From: Chromatiales bacterium | Lineage (GTDB): Bacteria > Pseudomonadota > Gammaproteobacteria > CAMYNG01 | NCBI GenBank assembly: GCA_027021685.1 | Contig: JALUTW010000298.1 | Span: 1-9,194 of the forward strand | Direction: 5' to 3' | DNA length: 9,194 bases | Shown here: positions 1-5,473 of the stretch, in pieces | How the letters are laid out: the number at the start of each line of letters is the position of its first letter | How positions within the stretch are numbered: the stretch's first letter is position 1 | Notes under the pieces: generated by a model | What the model was told of the DNA's origin: nothing | The model's database searches: none | Seen by the model: only the letters and a program-made list of their open reading frames with translations | Translations under genes and position numbers: made by a program

Positions 1-1
1 G

Positions 2-787
2 GAACCTCCGCCGGGCACCACCCCGCTGTGGCACCAGATGCGGCTGGCGGCCCTGTTTCCGGCCGGCGCCCCCCTGGCGGACCTGATGCAGCGGCTGGAA
101 GCGGCGGGCGCACGCGCCGTGCACACCGAGCCCCTGGGCGAACGGGACTGGGTGCGGGCCTGGCTGGACGACTTTCGTCCCATGTCCTTCGGCCGCCGCC
201 TGTGGGTGGTGCCGTCGGGACACGAACCGCCGGATCCCGCTGCCGTGAACCTGCACCTGGATCCGGGCCTGGCCTTCGGCACCGGCACCCATCCCACCAC
301 CGCCATGTGCCTGCGCTGGCTGGACGCCCACCTGCCCGCCGGGGCCGCGGTCCTGGACTACGGCTGCGGCTCCGGCATCCTGGCCGTGGCCGCCGCCCGC
401 CTGGGCGCGGCCCGCGTCACCGCCGTGGACATCGATCCCCAGGCCCTGACCGCCACCCGGGCCAACGCCGCGGCCAACGGTGTCGGCAGCCGCGTCCGGG
501 TCCTGGCCCCGGAAGCCCTGGTGCCGGAACCGGTGGAGGTGGTGCTGGCCAACATCCTCGCCGGCCCGCTGGTGGAACTGGCCCCGGAGCTGGCCGCGCA
601 CCTGGCCCCGGGCGGGCACCTGGTGCTGTCGGGCATCCTGGCGGAGCAGGCCCCCGCCGTGGCGGCAGCCTACGCGCCGTGGCTGGCGCTGCAGGAGTGG
701 GCCCGCGAGGAGGAGTGGGTGTGCCTGGCCGGCCGGCAGGCACAGGGGGGTGATACTGATAGAATGGAACCCGCCCCGCCGCCATGA
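2..787 (+). CDS. prmA: Ribosomal protein L11 methyltransferase, 5'-truncated
   Basis: PrmA uses S-adenosylmethionine to trimethylate ribosomal protein L11 in the cytoplasm. The frame is already open at base 2 and reads EPPPGTTPLWHQ before the first ATG at 38. That segment matches the usual PrmA interior, so the true start lies upstream; roughly 30-45 residues are missing compared with the ~293-aa E. coli protein. Visible motifs are FGTGTHPTT, the SAM-binding motif I VLDYGCGSGILAVAAA, the acidic motif II AVDIDPQA, the catalytic-loop NILAGPL and the late LSGILAEQ. The conserved family end (EEEWVCLAGRQ) is followed by a short extra tail rich in D, E and P whose DNA is unusually AT-rich and holds a promoter-like element. 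In related bacteria prmA follows accBC; here the window starts too late to see this. The TGA stop at 785-787 lies 13 bp before the next gene's likely start. Confidence 0.95.
   Translation, partial: EPPPGTTPLWHQMRLAALFPAGAPLADLMQRLEAAGARAVHTEPLGERDWVRAWLDDFRPMSFGRRLWVVPSGHEPPDPAAVNLHLDPGLAFGTGTHPTTAMCLRWLDAHLPAGAAVLDYGCGSGILAVAAARLGAARVTAVDIDPQALTATRANAAANGVGSRVRVLAPEALVPEPVEVVLANILAGPLVELAPELAAHLAPGGHLVLSGILAEQAPAVAAAYAPWLALQEWAREEEWVCLAGRQAQGGDTDRMEPAPPP
757..765 (+). promoter_or_regulatory. Candidate extended -10 promoter inside prmA tail
   Basis: TGATAGAAT is a good extended -10 (TG, one base, then TAGAAT at 760-765) in an AT-rich island of an otherwise very GC-rich gene. No recognisable -35 lies 16-18 bp upstream. 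A start of transcription near 772 would give a leader of about 30 nt to the TTG at 801. It would let the zinc-ribbon gene be expressed apart from prmA. This is inferred from sequence only. Confidence 0.4.
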
Positions 788-800
788 TGGATGTCCGGCC

Positions 801-1829
801 TTGAACCCGACCCGCTCCGACCGTTTCACCCGCTGTCCCGAGTGCGACACCACCTTCCGGGTGACCAGCGAGCAGCTCACCGCCGCCGGCGGCAAGGTCC
901 GTTGCGGTCACTGCCGCATGGTGTTCAACGCCTTCTTCCACCTGCTGGAGGCCCCCGGGGCGGAGGAACCGCCCGCAACCGCCGCCGGGGACGAAGGCGT
1001 TCCGGCGGCGGAGGCCTCCCTGCCGCCCCCCGACCACCGGCTGGCAGAGGACGACCTGGGCCTGGAGGTGGAGCACATCGAGCTGTCCGGGCCCGCGCCC
1101 GCGGCGGACGCCGGGGAAGCGCCGGACGCTCCCCTGGACACGGAAGTCGCGGAAAGCCCCCCGCCGGAGCCGGAACCGGAGGCGGAAGCACCACCGCCCG
1201 CCCCGCCGGAGGCACCGGAGGCTGCGGCCGGTGCCGGGGAAGCCCCCGCCCCGGAGGCGCCGGAGACGCCTGCCGAGCCGCCGGTGGTGGACGACGAGGA
1301 CGTGCCCCTGGCCCTGCGCGAGTCGCTGGCCGCGGCCGCGCGTCCCCGCCGCGGCCCGCTGGCCACCGCCGCCCTGGGGCTGGCTGCGCTGGGGCTGGCC
1401 GTGCTGCTGGCCGGCCAGGTCCTGAGCTTCCGCGGCTACCAGCTGGCCCACGCCCGGCCGGCGCTGGCACCGCTGGTGCGGGCCTGGTGCGCGCGGCTGC
1501 CCTGCTACTACACGGGCCGTCGGGACCCGGCGCAGATCCGCCTGCTCAACCGCGACATCCGCAACGTGGCCGGGCACGACGGGGTGCTGCGCATCACCGC
1601 CACCCTGGTCAACGCCGCTCCCTTCCCCCAGCCCTGGCCCGCCTTCGAGGTGGTGCTGTTCGATCTGTCGGGGGCGCCGGTGGCACGGCGCCGCTTCGCC
1701 CCGGCGGAATACCTCGGGGAACTGAGTGAGCGCCAACTGTTGATGGCACCGGGACAGCCGGTGCAAATCAGGCTCGATGTCCTGGACCCGGGCCGCGACG
1801 CCGTGAACTTCGAGATCAATCTCTCCTGA
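801..1829 (+). CDS. Zinc-ribbon and DUF3426 domain membrane protein
   Basis: The product is a predicted single-pass inner-membrane protein of unknown function, 342 aa from the start chosen here. Order of parts: an MJ0042-type zinc ribbon with Cys12, Cys15, Cys35 and Cys38 (CPEC and CGHC knuckles); a long low-complexity linker rich in Pro, Glu and Ala (about 45-180); a basic patch followed by one hydrophobic helix at about 186-209; and a C-terminal DUF3426 domain (about 210-342) with a WCARLPC pair of cysteines. DUF3426 proteins with this layout are common between prmA and dusB in gammaproteobacteria, and the C-terminal domain would face the periplasm. The start is uncertain. There is no in-frame ATG near the ribbon; TTG 801 places the zinc ribbon nine residues in, as usual for the family, and GTG 750 is the alternative. 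The linker's skewed composition makes the other frames look open too. Confidence 0.85.
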   Translation: MNPTRSDRFTRCPECDTTFRVTSEQLTAAGGKVRCGHCRMVFNAFFHLLEAPGAEEPPATAAGDEGVPAAEASLPPPDHRLAEDDLGLEVEHIELSGPAPAADAGEAPDAPLDTEVAESPPPEPEPEAEAPPPAPPEAPEAAAGAGEAPAPEAPETPAEPPVVDDEDVPLALRESLAAAARPRRGPLATAALGLAALGLAVLLAGQVLSFRGYQLAHARPALAPLVRAWCARLPCYYTGRRDPAQIRLLNRDIRNVAGHDGVLRITATLVNAAPFPQPWPAFEVVLFDLSGAPVARRRFAPAEYLGELSERQLLMAPGQPVQIRLDVLDPGRDAVNFEINLS

Positions 1830-1881
1830 TCACGTCAATTCAGGCACTTGCAACCGGCCGTGCCGGGCGCGATCCCGATCA

Positions 1882-1895
1882 CGAAAAAATTTTCG
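1882..1895. promoter_or_regulatory. AT-rich palindrome upstream of the dusB-fis promoter
   Basis: CGAAAAAATTTTCG is a near-perfect dyad (CGAAAA, AA, TTTTCG) about 55 bp upstream of the -35 element of dusB-fis. It is the strongest A/T tract in the window. Fis binds degenerate 15-bp sites with a narrow A/T-rich centre and represses its own operon in enterobacteria. A Fis site or bent upstream activating DNA is therefore plausible, but the match to the Fis consensus is only partial. Confidence 0.35.
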
Positions 1896-1948
1896 CCACG
1901 CCCACCGCAGCTTACGTGCAACGGCGCCCAATAGCCGGTGCGGGTGGT

Positions 1949-1976
1949 TTGACGCGCCCGCCCGAGGGGGTATGAT
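1949..1976 (+). promoter_or_regulatory. Sigma70 promoter of dusB-fis
   Basis: TTGACG at 1949-1954 and TATGAT at 1971-1976 are separated by 16 bp, a close match to the sigma70 consensus on a GC-rich background. Transcription would begin near 1983, leaving a leader of about 44 nt before dusB. In E. coli the dusB-fis operon is likewise driven from a promoter in front of dusB. The stretch after the -10 is GC-rich (CGCCCGCC), which recalls growth-rate-controlled promoters, but its exact place relative to the start site is not certain. Confidence 0.7.
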
Positions 1977-2026
1977 TGTTCGCCCGCCGGTTGCCAGGAC
2001 AAAGCCAAAACCAATAACGACTGAAC

Positions 2027-3010
2027 ATGAAGATCGGCCCCTACCAATTGCCCAACAACCTGATCCTGGCTCCCATGGCGGGCGTGACCGATCGCCCCTT
2101 CCGCCAGCTCTGCCGTGCACTGGGCGCGGGCATGGCGGTGTCCGAGATGGTCTCCTCCAACTCGCTGTTGTGGGGCAGCGCCAAGACCCGGCGCCGGGCC
2201 GATCACCGCGGCGAGCCCGCGCCCAAGTCGGTGCAGATCGCCGGGGCCGACCCGGCGATGATGGCCGAGGCCGCGCGCCACAACGCCGGCCAGGGGGCGC
2301 AGATCATCGACATCAACATGGGCTGCCCGGCGAAGAAGGTGTGCAACGTCATGGCCGGCTCGGCCCTGCTGCGCGACGAGGCCCTGGTGGGCCGGATCCT
2401 GGAAGCGGTGGTGGCGGCGGTGGAGGTGCCGGTCACGCTCAAGATCCGCACCGGCTGGGACCGCGACCACCGCAACGCGGTGACCATCGCCCGTATCGCC
2501 GAGGACTGCGGCATCCAGGCCCTGGCCATCCACGGCCGGACCCGGGCCGACGGCTACCGCGGCGAGGCCGAGTACGACACCATCGCCGAGGTCAAGGCGG
2601 CGGTGGGCATTCCCGTGATCGCCAATGGCGACATCACCACGCCGGAAAAGGCCCGCTTCGTGCTGGACTACACCGGCGCCGATGCCGTGATGATCGGACG
2701 TGCGGCCCAGGGCCGGCCCTGGATCTTCCGCGAGATCGCCCACTACCTGGCCACCGGCGAGCACCTGCCGCCTCCGGGACCCGACGAGGTGCGCCGCATC
2801 CTGCTGGGCCACCTGCACAACCTGTACGAGTTCTACGGCGCGCACACGGGCGTGCGCGTCGCGCGCAAGCACATCAGCTGGTACAGCAAGGGACATCCCC
2901 ACGGTGCCGCCTTCCGCCAGGCGGTGAACCGGGTCGAGACGACGGAGGAACAACTCGCCATGGTCAACGAATTTTTCGACAGGCTCATGGAGCGGGAGCT
3001 GGCCGCATGA
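2027..3010 (+). CDS. dusB: tRNA-dihydrouridine synthase B
   Basis: DusB is a cytoplasmic FMN-dependent enzyme that reduces uridine to dihydrouridine in the tRNA D-loop. The 327-aa product is of normal length. It shows the flavin-binding start LILAPMAGVTDRPFR (about residues 13-27), the catalytic cysteine Cys100 in NMGCPAKKV, Lys139 in LKIRTGWD, His169 in the HGRTR motif, and the phosphate-binding ANGDI and IGRAAQGRPW segments of the TIM barrel. The C-terminal helical RNA-binding part follows, including RVARKHISWY. The start gives the canonical KIGPYQLPNNLILAPMAG opening, although no strong Shine-Dalgarno sequence precedes it. The stop overlaps the fis start as ATGA, so the two genes are probably translationally coupled, as in the conserved dusB-fis operon. 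Confidence 0.97.
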   Translation: MKIGPYQLPNNLILAPMAGVTDRPFRQLCRALGAGMAVSEMVSSNSLLWGSAKTRRRADHRGEPAPKSVQIAGADPAMMAEAARHNAGQGAQIIDINMGCPAKKVCNVMAGSALLRDEALVGRILEAVVAAVEVPVTLKIRTGWDRDHRNAVTIARIAEDCGIQALAIHGRTRADGYRGEAEYDTIAEVKAAVGIPVIANGDITTPEKARFVLDYTGADAVMIGRAAQGRPWIFREIAHYLATGEHLPPPGPDEVRRILLGHLHNLYEFYGAHTGVRVARKHISWYSKGHPHGAAFRQAVNRVETTEEQLAMVNEFFDRLMERELAA

Positions 3011-3303
3011 GCGCCCGCCCCGCCCCCAGCGAAGAACCGGCCGTCCCCCTGGACGTCACCCCCGAGGTGCAGAACCGGCCCCTGCGCGAGTGCGTGCAGG
3101 CGGCGGTGGAGGCCTACTTCAACCAGCTCTCGGGGCATCCGCCGGCGGACCTCTACCGGCTGGTGCTGGCCGAGGTGGAGGCGCCGTTGCTGGCCACGGT
3201 CATGCGCCACACCGGCGGCAACCAGTCCCGCGCCGCCGCCATCCTGGGCCTGAACCGCGGCACCCTGCGCAAGAAACTCAGGCAGTACGGCCTCAACGAA
3301 TAA
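3007..3303 (+). CDS. fis: Nucleoid-associated DNA-binding protein Fis
   Basis: Fis is a homodimeric nucleoid protein that bends DNA and regulates rRNA, tRNA and many growth-phase genes. The 98-aa product has the usual length. The N-terminal third is variable and proline-rich. From about residue 25 it follows the family closely: the dimerisation helices contain RPLRECVQAAVEAYF and LYRLVLAEVEAPLL. The C-terminal helix-turn-helix (about 73-95) keeps the GNQSRAA and LNRGTLRKKLRQYG segments that contact DNA in E. coli Fis. GGGAG at 2994-2998, 8 nt ahead of ATG 3007, is a credible ribosome binding site inside dusB. The gene overlaps the dusB stop by 4 bp. A hairpin lies just after its stop. Confidence 0.97.
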   Translation: MSARPAPSEEPAVPLDVTPEVQNRPLRECVQAAVEAYFNQLSGHPPADLYRLVLAEVEAPLLATVMRHTGGNQSRAAAILGLNRGTLRKKLRQYGLNE

Positions 3304-3310
3304 GTCACCG

Positions 3311-3328
3311 TTGTCCGTGCCCGGACGA
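3311..3328 (+). terminator. Hairpin after fis, possible terminator
   Basis: A 7-bp stem (TTGTCCG with CGGACGA, one G-T wobble) closes a TGCC loop 7 nt after the fis stop. No run of T follows, so it is not a classical intrinsic terminator. It may protect the dusB-fis mRNA 3' end or only attenuate read-through into purH. More GC-rich self-complementary sequence lies at about 3338-3375. Confidence 0.3.
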
Positions 3329-3412
3329 CCTCCAGGCGCCGCTGCCCGGCGGCACCGGCGGCGGCCGCGGCCTTCCCGTGACCAGCAGTCCGTCCAAGGA
3401 AAAACCAGAACC

Positions 3413-4978
3413 ATGAGCAAGATTCGCCGTGCGCTCATCAGCGTGTCCGACAAGACCGGCGTGGCCGACTTCGCCCGCGCCCTGCAGCAGGAGTTCGGGG
3501 TGGAGATCCTGTCCACCGGTGGCACCGCCCGCCTGCTGGCCGGGGCCGGCGTGCGGGTCACCGAGGTCTCCGACTACACCGGCTTTCCCGAGATGATGGA
3601 CGGCCGGCTCAAGACCCTGCACCCGAAGATCCACGGCGGCCTGCTGGGCCGGCGCGGCGTGGACGACGCGGCCATGGCCGAGCACGGCATCGCTCCCATC
3701 GACCTGGTGGTGGTCAACCTCTATCCCTTCGAGCAGACCGTGGCCCGGGAAGGCTGCACCCTGGCCGAGGCCATCGAGAACATCGACATCGGCGGCCCCG
3801 CCATGCTGCGCGCCGCGGCCAAGAATCACGCGGCGGTGGCGGTGGTGGTGGACGCGGCCGACTACGAACCGCTGCTGGCCGAGCTGCGCGAGCACGGCGG
3901 CGCGGTGACCGACGCCACCCGCTTCCGCCTGGCGGTCAAGACCTTCGAGCACACCGCGCGCTATGACGGCGCCATCGCCAACCACCTGGGACGGATCCGT
4001 CCCGACGGCAGCCTGGCGGACTTTCCCCACACCTTCAACAGCCAGTTCGTGCAGAAACAGGTCATGCGCTACGGCGAGAACCCGCACCAGAAGGCGGCGT
4101 TCTACGTGGAGCACGCGGCGGCCGAGGCCTCGGTGGCCACTGCGGTGCAGATCCAGGGCAAGGCCCTGTCCTACAACAACATCGCCGATACCGATGCCGC
4201 GCTGGAATGCGTCAAGCAGTTCGACGACGGCCCGGCCTGTGTCATCGTCAAGCACGCCAATCCGTGCGGCGTGGCGCGCGGCGACAGCCTGCACGAAGCC
4301 TACGACCGTGCTTATGCCACCGATCCCGAATCCGCCTTCGGCGGCATCATCGCCTTCAACGACGTCCTCGACGCCGGGACCGCCGCCGCCATCGTGGAGC
4401 GCCAGTTCGTGGAGGTGATCATCGCCCCCGAGGTGAGCGACGAGGCTGCCGCCGTGGTGGCGGCGAAGAAGAACGTGCGCCTGCTGGCCTGCGGCCGCTG
4501 GCCGGCGCAACCCGCGCCGCGGCTGGAATTCAAGCGGGTCACCGGCGGCCTGTTGCTGCAGGATGCCGACCTGGCGCTCTACGATGACCTCAAGGTGGTC
4601 ACCCGCCGCGCCCCCGACGAGCGCGAGATGGCCGACCTGCTGTTCGCCTGGAAGGTGTGCAAGTTCGTCAAGTCCAACGCCATCGTCTACGCCCGCGACG
4701 CCCAGACCATCGGTGTCGGTGCCGGCCAGATGAGCCGGGTCAACTCGGCACGCATCGCCGCCATCAAGGCCGAGCACGCCGGCCTGGAGGTGAAGGGTTC
4801 GGTCATGGCCTCCGATGCCTTCTTCCCCTTCCGCGACGGCCTCGACCAGGCCGCCGGGGCCGGCGTCACCGCCGTGATCCAGCCCGGCGGCTCCATGCGT
4901 GATGAAGAGGTCATCGCCGCCGCCGACGAACACGGCATCGCCATGGTCTTCACCGGCATGCGGCATTTCAGGCATTGA
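3413..4978 (+). CDS. purH: Bifunctional AICAR formyltransferase/IMP cyclohydrolase
   Basis: PurH catalyses the last two steps of de novo purine synthesis: formylation of AICAR with 10-formyl-THF, then ring closure to IMP. The 521-aa product has family length. The N-terminal MGS-like cyclohydrolase domain (about 1-150) shows SVSDKTG, the STGGT phosphate-binding loop, MDGRLKTLHPKIHGG and NLYPFEQTV. The formyltransferase domain has RYGENPHQKA, GKALSYNNIADTDAA, the catalytic Lys280-His281 in IVKHANPCG, ESAFGGIIAFN, and the C-terminal SDAFFPFRDG, IQPGGSMRD and TGMRHFRH. ATG 3413 gives the typical MSKIRRALISVSDKTG opening, and AAGGA at 3396-3400 can serve as ribosome binding site; the longer open frame from TTG 3311 adds low-complexity residues with no family match. 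I see no promoter of its own in the 109-bp gap after fis, so it may be read from the dusB-fis transcript. purD, often next, is absent here. Confidence 0.97.
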   Translation: MSKIRRALISVSDKTGVADFARALQQEFGVEILSTGGTARLLAGAGVRVTEVSDYTGFPEMMDGRLKTLHPKIHGGLLGRRGVDDAAMAEHGIAPIDLVVVNLYPFEQTVAREGCTLAEAIENIDIGGPAMLRAAAKNHAAVAVVVDAADYEPLLAELREHGGAVTDATRFRLAVKTFEHTARYDGAIANHLGRIRPDGSLADFPHTFNSQFVQKQVMRYGENPHQKAAFYVEHAAAEASVATAVQIQGKALSYNNIADTDAALECVKQFDDGPACVIVKHANPCGVARGDSLHEAYDRAYATDPESAFGGIIAFNDVLDAGTAAAIVERQFVEVIIAPEVSDEAAAVVAAKKNVRLLACGRWPAQPAPRLEFKRVTGGLLLQDADLALYDDLKVVTRRAPDEREMADLLFAWKVCKFVKSNAIVYARDAQTIGVGAGQMSRVNSARIAAIKAEHAGLEVKGSVMASDAFFPFRDGLDQAAGAGVTAVIQPGGSMRDEEVIAAADEHGIAMVFTGMRHFRH

Positions 4979-4982
4979 AAGG

Positions 4983-5071
4983 GGGGCTGGCTGCTGGGGG
5001 CTGGCGGCTGGGCCCTGGAAGTCAAACCCAGGCACCCAGCACCTAGCGGCCAGTACCTAGAACCTATCCCT
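4983..5071. repeat. Two facing blocks of degenerate 7-bp repeats
   Basis: The spacer between the convergent genes is almost wholly made of heptads. The left block (4983-5017) is five heptads on the plus strand with consensus near GGGGCTG. The right block (5030-5071) is six heptads in the opposite orientation: GGTGCCT-, GGTGCTG-, GCCGCTA-, GGTACTG-, GGTTCTA- and AGGGATA-like when read on the minus strand. A 12-bp unrelated centre separates them. Exact 10-mers are shared with the array near 8909-9137: GGCTGGCGGC in the left block and GCTGGGTGCC on the minus strand of the right block. The TAG stop of the minus-strand gene (5064-5066) spans the last two heptads of the right block. Confidence 0.8.
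5007..5040. terminator. Imperfect hairpin between convergent genes
   Basis: GCTGGG (5007-5012) pairs with CCCAGC (5035-5040), and CCTGG (5014-5018) pairs with CCAGG (5028-5032). A small internal loop lies between the two stems and a 9-nt loop closes them. The pairing arises because the heptad blocks face each other. It could act as a bidirectional terminator or mRNA 3'-end stabiliser for purH and the minus-strand genes. There is no T tract on either side. Confidence 0.4.
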
Positions 5072-5396
5072 GTGGACCGGTCATGAACTCGGTCTGGGTG
5101 ATGTCGCCGGTGGTGTCCACGCGCACGCCCACGACCCCGGGCAGGCGGGACAGGATGTAGCCGGCCATCATGGCGGTCACGGCCTCGTTGTCCTGGTGCA
5201 GGGCGGTGAGCAGGCGATCGGCGGCGATCTGGCAGCGCTGCACGGTATCGGGCTTCTCCACCCAGGTGCGGCTCATCTGCCACCCGCGATCCATGTCGCG
5301 ATCCATGCGCGCGAACATCTCCGCGCCCTCGGCCAGCACGAAGTCCGGCACCTCCACGGGGAAGGTCTGCTCGTCCACGTATACGTTGAGAATCAT
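5064..5396 (-). CDS. Conserved-looking hypothetical protein, 110 aa
   Basis: I do not recognise a named family. The 110-aa product is likely cytosolic: no signal peptide and no membrane helix. It is acidic and Met-rich. It opens with a short beta-like segment (MILNVYVDEQTFPVEVP), then an acidic and basic helix region (EMFARMDRDMDRGWQMSRTWVE), a helical middle (QRCQIAADRLLTALHQDNEAVTAMMAGYILSRLPG) and an ending likely to be a strand (VVGVRVDTTGDITQTEF). The balanced composition, unlike the Arg/Pro/Gly-rich shadow frames, argues that it is real. ATG 5396 is chosen because the frame upstream loses this character and an extended -10 lies 30-38 bp before it. No good Shine-Dalgarno is present. Same strand as the phosphoesterase gene, 77 bp downstream of it. 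Its TAG stop falls within the heptad repeat block. Confidence 0.8.
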   Translation of the reverse strand: MILNVYVDEQTFPVEVPDFVLAEGAEMFARMDRDMDRGWQMSRTWVEKPDTVQRCQIAADRLLTALHQDNEAVTAMMAGYILSRLPGVVGVRVDTTGDITQTEFMTGPQG

Positions 5397-5425
5397 GCCG
5401 CGCCAACCGTAATCGAGGGACGGCG

Positions 5426-5434
5426 ATTGTAGCA
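5426..5434 (-). promoter_or_regulatory. Extended -10 promoter for the 110-aa gene
   Basis: Read on the minus strand, TGCTACAAT is a near-consensus extended -10 (TACAAT at 5431-5426). No -35 match is seen; that region is occupied by a GC-rich perfect dyad. Transcription would start near 5419, giving a leader of about 23 nt. The gene could thus be expressed independently of the phosphoesterase gene upstream. Confidence 0.55.
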
Positions 5435-5443
5435 GAAACCGGC

Positions 5444-5460
5444 CGCGGGGCGACCCCGCG
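5444..5460 (-). terminator. Perfect GC dyad after the phosphoesterase gene
   Basis: CGCGGGG (5444-5450) and CCCCGCG (5454-5460) form a perfect 7-bp stem with a 3-nt loop, 13 bp beyond the phosphoesterase stop. A short GGTTTCT follows on the minus strand, so it is at best a weak intrinsic terminator. It is centred about 33 bp upstream of the predicted start of the next transcript, so it could instead be an operator over the -35 region. Confidence 0.35.
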
Positions 5461-5473
5461 AGCGGTACGGGTA

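Noticed and set aside
791..1729. An ATG-started 312-aa plus-strand frame overlapping the zinc-ribbon gene
   Set aside because: It has the ATG that the real frame lacks, but its product is Gly/Arg/Pro low complexity. The zinc ribbon, membrane helix and DUF3426 domain are all in the other frame.
417..1766. A 449-aa minus-strand frame opposite prmA and the zinc-ribbon gene
   Set aside because: It crosses two genes with clear family matches and is Arg/Gly/Pro-rich.
1854..1866. A 5-bp hairpin after the DUF3426 gene as terminator
   Set aside because: The CCGGC/GCCGG stem is short and has no T tract; such stems are frequent by chance at this GC content.
1835..2953. A 372-aa minus-strand frame opposite dusB
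   Set aside because: Shadow of dusB, with no recognisable domain and skewed composition.
2968..2978. A CGAATTTTTCG palindrome resembling the one upstream of dusB
   Set aside because: It lies inside dusB coding sequence (NEFFD codons) and is explained by the protein.
3311..3412. An upstream TTG start that would lengthen PurH by 34 residues
   Set aside because: The added residues are low complexity and absent from the family; ATG 3413 gives the standard PurH N-terminus.
3305..5035. A 576-aa open frame on the minus strand opposite purH
   Set aside because: It mirrors purH, which matches its family from end to end. The minus-strand product is His/Gly/Val-rich low complexity, the usual shadow in GC-rich DNA.
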